Part shown: piece after piece, positions 1-64,000 of the stretch
Layout of the letters: each line of letters begins with the position of its first letter
Numbering within the stretch: position 1 is the stretch's first letter
DNA from: Glandiceps talaboti
Lineage: Eukaryota > Hemichordata > Enteropneusta > Spengelidae
Length of the DNA: 64,000 nucleotides
Assembly (NCBI RefSeq): GCF_964340395.1
Contig: NC_135555.1
Coordinates: 23,845,725-23,909,724, forward strand
Direction of reading: 5' to 3'
Program-made: the position numbers and the translations under genes
Notes under the pieces: generated by a model
The model's input: only the letters and a program-made list of their open reading frames with translations
Database searches by the model: none
What the model was told of the DNA's origin: nothing

Positions 1-802
1 TGGATATTTGTGCAATGTCGCGCCTTCATGAAAAATCCGGAACGTAGCTACCTCCATCATGAAGGCAGAAAGTTCTCCCTATCTGCATGTCTACACCGAG
101 GGCTATAGTTTTGAATAATTTCACAGTGGTGGTTGATAGAATGCATTTTTAAAATCACGTATCGATTGATTGATTGATTTATTTATTATATGGGTGAATG
201 ATTGATCGATTGAATGATTGATATTTTGGTGAAATAAAACTTATTTTGTGTGTGATGTTGATCTATTGACTCATTGATATAAAAAAATTCCTTCTTTTCC
301 TGGCTACTTTTCTCACTTTCAGCTGTATATAATTCTCTCTTTATTGACTAAATAAACACATATTGTCCATTATTTACCTCTTAATTCCTTATAGTGGTCT
401 AAGCCACACCACAGAGTTCAGCGAGCATGTAATTGATTGATTGATTATTTGATTGATTGATTGACCCCCCCCCCGACAGATCTGCAGTTTTTTTGTTTCT
501 ATTTAGGCAATTTTTAGGTTATTCATAGCCTCTGAGATATATATTGCCAAGCTTCGAAAGGCTAAAGTAAATATAACTTTTTAAATAATTTAAGTTTTCC
601 ATGTTATAAAAGTGGGCCTGTAACATTGGTATAGGGGCATTGATATTGCATGTATAGTAAAGTTACTGATGTGTTCGAGCACTTTAGGAGGTCATACCTA
701 GTGTACAATAGAAACTTGAATTTGAGTTGTGGTGTCGATACATGTAGTGTCTGAAATAGGAAGTATATCACCCCTTCTGACAAATTCATACCGAAGAGAC
801 TA
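1..802. other. No gene seen; TGAT-type simple repeats
   Basis: Holds short (TGAT)n tracts near 162-240 and 430-463 and a poly(C) run near 464. Nothing else recognised. Confidence 0.6.
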
Positions 803-2226
803 AAAACAATTTAAATTAAGTTCTTTTATAAACTATCTAATAGTATGAAGATTACGATAACAAACCTTCAAGTTCACTTTTGCCCCAAAGTGCAAAATAA
901 GTGCTAGTGAAGCACTGATTGTGAAACAGCCAAACACTTACATGGCATGTTCTGTAACTAGTGTGGGAGCTAGGTAATACATGTATTATATGTTTAATTT
1001 TATGTATAGTTATGTTTGAACCCTTACACGAAGTAATATTTAAACAATTTATGAAAGAAACAGAGACAAGAACAAATATATATATGTTCCACAGGCTAAC
1101 GAAACTGACTGGTCCCTGACGTGTGTTTGAAAGTGTTTGTCATGATTTGACAAGTGTCCTGGTTGGAGAGGTACGAGCAGGTTGAACAGTATACTCGAAT
1201 CTGTGCATCATTTCCCTGCCAAGACATTTTTTTTCTAGCAGCAGTGGTCCATCTTTTTTTCCATCACCCACTCATATCCGGATTTTTTTTTTCAAGCAAA
1301 TCCATTTGGCTGGTGTATTATTTGGATGGCCCCTTGATAATCATGGGAAATTTGATGGCCTCCCCCTGAGAGTACTTGGTTTTTTTTCACGACCCCCCCC
1401 CCCCCCCATGCATACATTCATACACAAAACACACGACATATATAGTATACATATATACAAAATATATACCAACGATGAATTTCACCCAATATGTTTGAAC
1501 ATGGAAGTATAACCATGGTTTGAATTTACTGCCTTCAGGGTCACGGTATAGAGCAATTAAATCAAGGACAAATCGTTTCTGTAACAGTTTTTACCTCACG
1601 GCCGTTAAACACATATGATTTCCATGTATCTAGTGTATCCGTAAATCACGATAAAAACTAGGAAGATTGTATACCATTTCCATGTATAATCAAACTAATA
1701 ACGATATCTTTCCCGTTAAAGACTGGTCAGCTTCTTCGGCCTAGTGGGGGGTGGGGTGGTAGGGGCCTAGGGGGTTGCACTGTTTTTGAAATTGGCAGTG
1801 GGGGGGGGGGGTCATCCTGTTTTGATAATTGTGGATATGGGGGGGGGGCATTGAGTTTTGGATTGTGATGGAAGAAACAAATCCATTTCTACAATCATGG
1901 CATATAACCTGTTCTAAACTGTGGTATTTGTTTTTGTCCCTGTTTCTTATACACAAATTCTATAATATTATTTCACGTATGAGTTTAATTAATATAACTT
2001 CAAGTAAGAGTTCAAAACATAACTCTACATATACCACATGTCACATACATATACAATGTATTACCTAGCTACCACACTAGTTACAGAACATGTCATGTAA
2101 ATACTTAATTTGCTGTTTCACAATCAATGCTTCACATGTATTGCACTTTGGGGCATAAGTTGAATATTCCCTAAAGGTTATCTTCATGGGTAGTTTATAA
2201 AAGAAGTTAATCTTGAAATTGTTCCA
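803..2226. repeat. Long imperfect inverted repeat (arms 803-1079 and 1925-2226)
   Basis: The arms are about 280-300 bases and align as reverse complements with many mismatches, around a spacer of about 850 bases. Shared blocks include TTCTTTTATAAACTA, GCCCCAAAGTGCAA and TGTTCTGTAACTAGTGTGG. The spacer has no coding capacity I recognise. It could be a non-autonomous DNA transposon or an inverted duplication. Confidence 0.7.
1719..1880. repeat. G-rich dispersed repeat, copy 1
   Basis: Starts GACTGGTCAGCTTCTTCGG and contains G runs at about 1800-1811 and 1840-1848, then TTGAGTTTTGGATTGTGATG. Relatives occur at 2326-2510 and 3328-3450. Overlaps the spacer of the long inverted repeat. Confidence 0.5.
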
Positions 2227-2325
2227 CACTAATATTACTCTTCCACAGTGTTCCCTCTACAATATTTGCGCTCTTTTTTGGCAATGTCTCTGCCTGCTCT
2301 CAAACTCAAATTTCATGTTTGCGCA

Positions 2326-2510
2326 ACCTTAGGGACCGGTCAGTTTCTCCAGCCTGGGGGGTCGGGGTTGGATTCTTAAATCAGGGCAACAAAAAGTCAC
2401 TGACCCCCCACCCCCATCTGTAAAACCAAAAACAGGCTGAACCCCCCCCCCCCAGATCACTTAATTCCAAAACATGATGACCCCCCGCTCCCCCCATATA
2501 TAATATTCAC
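2326..2510. repeat. G/C-rich dispersed repeat, copy 2
   Basis: Starts GACCGGTCAGTTTCTCCAGC like copy 1, then carries C runs instead of G runs, suggesting an inverted or composite copy. Confidence 0.45.
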
Positions 2511-2617
2511 ACGACATGTATTTTTTTATCATGACTCTGTGTGGACTACTTTATAAGATCCCGGGTTAGCACTATCATAATTATAATTATTGACTACACG
2601 GTAAATATATTCCAAAA

Positions 2618-3012
2618 GGAGTTTAATAGCATCTTGGCAGTGAAAGGTAGGGGGAAAGCTTGAGAAGGGAATATGTACATCTCTTATGGGGGGTCCTAGG
2701 GGGTCTCCCCCTAGAAGCCCGGGAGGTTTTTAACTCTGAAAAGTCAATTTTGAGACTATTCAGACATTTTTCAGACAATAATTTCCAAAGCCTTACAAGA
2801 CAACACCAACATGTAAAAAGCAACTACATGGGGTTGAAATACTTTTGAAATATACTTTGATAGCATCTTGACAGTAAGAGGGGAAGAGCTTAAGACTGGG
2901 ATATGTCCACACCTCATGTGGGGGGGGGGGGGGTCCAAGGGGGTCTCCCTCTAGAAGCCCTGGAGGATTTTTACTCTTAAAGCCAATATTTAGGCTACTC
3001 AGACCCTCTCAA
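2618..3012. repeat. Imperfect tandem duplication, about 230-bp period
   Basis: Two diverged copies: TAGCATCTTGGCAGTGAAAG at 2628 and TAGCATCTTGACAGTAAGAG at 2860. Each is followed by a G run, GGGGGTCTCCC and CTAGAAGCCC. Confidence 0.65.
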
Positions 3013-3327
3013 GCAATAACTTAATCCATACTTGACAAGGCAAGCCATTGGGACTGTCTTTTATTTCAAAAAGAAAACAGAAAAAAAAAGGAAAGCTTTG
3101 GGTATGAGAGGTCCCGGGTTCACTTCCCGGCCAATCAGATTGCTTTTAAAATATTTTTTTTTAATGAGTTAAATTTGTGTGTGATTTTACTTATGTGTGC
3201 AACACAGGCAACAGCAAGTATATTTCCTTTGTAATTTATTCTCTTTACTTTGGAGTAAAACCATAGACCCTTTTTTTCCCCCTCTTGTTTCCTTTATCTG
3301 GCTTATTGAATAATTAAATAACAATTT

Positions 3328-3450
3328 CCAGGGGTAGTAGATTGATGGGGAGGGGTTACCTTGTTTTTCAAATTTGGAAGTAGGATATGTCTTGTTTTAA
3401 AATTGGGCGGGGGGGGGGGGGGTTCGTTGTGTTTTGGATTATAATAGAAG
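3328..3450. repeat. G-rich dispersed repeat, copy 3
   Basis: Contains a G run at about 3409-3422 followed by TTGTGTTTTGGATTATAATAG, matching copy 1. Confidence 0.45.
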
Positions 3451-3520
3451 AACTTTTCAATGGCAACACTAGGTAAAGCATAACTGAGGTCACAAGCGTA
3501 TTTTATTGGGCCACCCCTAC

Positions 3521-3868
3521 TAGTGGCTTTTATATAGCGCTTTCCAACTCTGTGCTCAAACCACTTTACAATTATTACCCATGGTTCAGATCTATATCGG
3601 CACAACAGCCCTTTATACTTCCTCAACTCCCTGAGGAGCATACAATCCATTGCAGCCTTTATAAGCGCATAGGATTAAAGCATTCACATTGCAACCTCTA
3701 TCCTACCAGATCCCTAATTATACAGCTGGGTTGACTGAGGTACAGTGGTGGTTCAAATCTTGCTCAAGGACATTAGCCATTCAGAAACAAACGGCAGCGA
3801 TGGGGCTCGAACCTACAACCTGCAGATTTCAAGCCGGCCACTCTAACCATTCACCCATCATGACTCCA
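3521..3868 (-). mobile_element. tRNA-derived SINE, copy A (downstream of gene)
   Basis: On the minus strand the head resembles tRNA, with an A-box-like TGAATGGTTAGAGTGG and a B box GGTTCGAGCCC at 3803-3813. The body ends in a segment reading GCGCTATATAAAAGCC. It is about 350 bp and shares most of its length with the copy at 8475-8818. Confidence 0.75.
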
Positions 3869-4057
3869 CAGTAGTTGGTAAGGAAGTAAACTTAACTGAG
3901 TTCCCCAGGGTATCAAAATGGTGGCATAAATTATGGAAATGTATGCTAATCTACCATATTTATCCCTTGTTACCATGGTTACCAAACATGGAATATTTGA
4001 TGCTGACAGAATAACAAGTTAACACAATATAAAATACTCGTCTCATTATACACAGAC

Positions 4058-4063
4058 TTTATT
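4058..4063 (-). promoter_or_regulatory. Alternative candidate poly(A) signal
   Basis: AATAAA on the minus strand followed by GTCTGTGTATAA, a plausible downstream element. It would give a 3' UTR of about 1.4 kb. Confidence 0.3.
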
Positions 4064-4866
4064 CATCTATAGTACAAAGAAAAATACATTTATTTTCAAC
4101 TCTTGCTACACTGTGCAATAATCACAACTATTGTGTACTCTTATTAGAAATGATAAAACTAAGATTTACATAGGATGAAGTACTTCTACTACTACACAGT
4201 TTTATGGAATTGCAAAACAAGAAGTATCAAAATCTCACCACCTGTATGCAAAACTCCACATGGTAGTCATGGTGTTATATTAAGTACAGACATGGATAAG
4301 ACATACTGAATATACATCACACACAATACCTTACACAAAATTATGATGCAATCATCTCTGTTGTCATGGTAACAAAATCCAATGCCATTTCTGATCTGAA
4401 CATTAAATATAAAGAAGTATTCCTGATTTTAGCATGTCGGACCATTGAACTATTGCACAGCGTGAGATTACCATGATAAGCTAAGATCCATCCTAAAATG
4501 GACACCAGTTGTGTGGACGCTAAGTGTGAAGAGAACAATTTTTGTTGCAAATCAAAGTACACGTACATGAAATCACTCAAACCATTGCCATGTCAAAGCT
4601 TGTTCCTGTGACCTTTGTTCTCCATGACTGGAGAGGAGATTTCTTGAACAAACTAACAGCAAAAGTTCACATTTTTCTTTGTGTGCAACATACTATGTTA
4701 AATGAAGAATTCATACAATGTCTTAATATCAATTTATCTTTACCTTTGTTTACCAACTGACATAATTAGTTATTTATTTCTGAAAATATCAACTTTGAAA
4801 ATGTTTACTAGAAATGGTCAAGAAATTAGGACAAGATTTTAGTGTGCATAAAATCACAATTACACT

Positions 4867-4872
4867 TTTATT
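4867..4872 (-). promoter_or_regulatory. Candidate poly(A) signal of the dynein gene
   Basis: AATAAA on the minus strand, about 630 bases past the stop codon, followed by a GT-rich stretch. A second candidate lies at 4058-4063. Which is used cannot be told from sequence alone. Confidence 0.35.
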
Positions 4873-5505
4873 AATTCAAATATACTGTCTCCTCTCTGAC
4901 ATATATTCTATATCTTTACATGACTCTCAGACATATTAGGTATTTGTGCAAAATACTAGCATTTGTGCAGTTCCAAATATACATATATATAATATACAAA
5001 TGTCAATTCTTTTACATACAGGAAAAAAATGGTTGTCAAAGGATTTTAAAAAGAGAATCATGTTTGGTATCTAGACACTGAAGGCTGGAGAAGGATTCTG
5101 AATGAATGGATGGATGGATATCAATGGATTGGGAGGACGGAACAGTAATTTACAGTTATTTTACTAACACTATAAAAGATTCCAGCATTGAATGATACTA
5201 AATAGGATTGCATGGACAAGGAAATAATGAATTAAAAAATAAAAATATGTAATATTTGACATATCATTATTGAATCGTTAACTACCTTGTACTTTAACTA
5301 GGTTCCATGCTATAACAATTTAATTCCAATTACCAATGTTTCTAGTACATGTTGGAATAAATATCACTTGTACAAGAAAATTATCTATTTTAGATTCTCT
5401 AAAATTATCATAGGTAGTGTTTCATACATTAGGAAATTTGATACTATACAACAAACAATGTTCGCTTCAACTCAGTATTGCAGTTTGATTGATATAGTTA
5501 TACAT

Positions 5506-63349
<57,844 letters not shown>

Positions 63350-64000
63350 CTGTAAAGAGTAAGCAATGGCAAACAAAGCATTGAGAAATTTGTATTACAA
63401 GGCTTAGATGAAATTATCAATTACACCATACACTTCTCTCTAGCTGGTTTAGTTACTATAGCAACATGCAATCTAGGAGAATTTGAAAGGTTACACAGCC
63501 TTATTAGTAAATGTACATGTATGCCTTGCAATATTCAACTATTACAAGTATAAGTCTGTGAATATGAAAGTGTTATAATAAGGATATGTATGCACCATTA
63601 TTCATGGTAGGAAAAAATCCATACAACAACTCACAGGCTGTCACAGTATATACATGTACAAGTCTTATAGTTGTTTCTTGTGTTGTTGACTAGCATACAC
63701 AGGTATATTGTACGCATAGAGTTTAATGAGTTTCCATTCACTGCTTATACATGTTGCCTCTACATGAGACCAGCAAAGAATATTTCCAACAAAGAATATT
63801 TCAGAGGGCAACTACTGGTAAGCAGTTGTCAAGATACAAACAGTAGTAATACCAGCCAATGGCAGTATTTTTCTTAAGGGTGGTAAGAAGGTATACAATC
63901 TACTGGGGTTCCACAGTCATTTTACCAAGGTTCCCAAACAAAATTATAGCGATAAGATTGTATGGGAAACTGCAACTTTCACTCCTTTCCCCATTTCTGT
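63350..64000. other. No exon recognised; probable intron of the dynein gene
   Basis: Neither strand shows a segment resembling the conserved DNAH5 N-terminus. The missing start exons should lie further right. Confidence 0.55.

Larger units (their letters stand above)
3875..5505. other. 3' flank and probable 3' UTR of the dynein gene; nothing else recognised
   Basis: AT-rich, no exon-like reading frame on either strand, two minus-strand AATAAA motifs and a short (GGAT)n tract near 5103-5120. Confidence 0.5.

Noticed and set aside
780-935. Possible separate ciliary or small gene downstream of the dynein
   Set aside because: No conserved reading frame or splice-consistent exon chain could be found in 1-5500.
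3803-3868. Possible tRNA gene
   Set aside because: B box present, but no full cloverleaf or acceptor stem. It fits a SINE head.
3552-3874. Short frames shared between 3.6 kb and 8.5 kb that look like a conserved peptide
   Set aside because: The similarity is due to SINE copies A and B. The frames are antisense to the SINE and short.

Overview
The window is 64 kb of AT-rich nuclear DNA from an animal with motile cilia. It is dominated by one gene on the minus strand: an axonemal outer-arm dynein heavy chain of the DNAH5/DNAH8 type. I reconstructed 71 coding exons, running from 63349 down to the stop codon at 5506. Each is bounded by GT..AG, and the splice phases agree from exon to exon. The exons sum to 13,679 coding bases, which gives 4,558 residues in one uninterrupted frame. 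The start codon and roughly the first hundred residues lie beyond the right edge. The tail, linker, AAA1-AAA6 ring, stalk with microtubule-binding domain and C-terminal domain all follow the known family layout, with P-loops in AAA1-AAA4. The many short exons, introns of about 0.3-4 kb, tRNA-derived SINEs, CR1/L2-like LINEs and abundant simple repeats suggest a marine invertebrate (deuterostome or lophotrochozoan). I cannot name the species.

Layout, left to right. Positions 1-5505 lie downstream of the gene and hold no recognisable gene. They contain simple repeats, a long inverted repeat (803-1079 with 1925-2226), G/C-homopolymer repeats, an imperfect tandem duplication, a tRNA-derived SINE and possible poly(A) signals. 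Positions 5506-63349 are the dynein gene. Its introns carry two more SINE copies, a 5'-truncated LINE fragment (about 19.7-20.8 kb, minus), an apparently full-length LINE with an intact 1,128-codon ORF (about 42.84-46.44 kb, plus, so antisense to the host gene), several hairpin or MITE-like elements, and many micro- and minisatellites. The largest arrays are a 46-bp unit (25.2-26.9 kb), a 12-bp unit (28.4-29.1 kb) and a 36-bp unit (58.7-59.7 kb). Positions 63350-64000 show no exon and are probably intron.

The most unusual feature is where the tandem repeats sit. Several straddle or abut exon-intron junctions, nearly always on the 5' splice-site side, and the copies carry duplicate splice signals. 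Exon 32 is followed by 14 extra copies of its donor, exon 26 by four, and exons 14, 44 and 70 by one or more degenerate or exact copies. Exon 12 has a duplicated acceptor. Where I read through, the decoys lead quickly to stop codons or frameshifts, so the proximal sites must be used to make the protein. I found no operon-like, defence, CRISPR or other multi-gene system.
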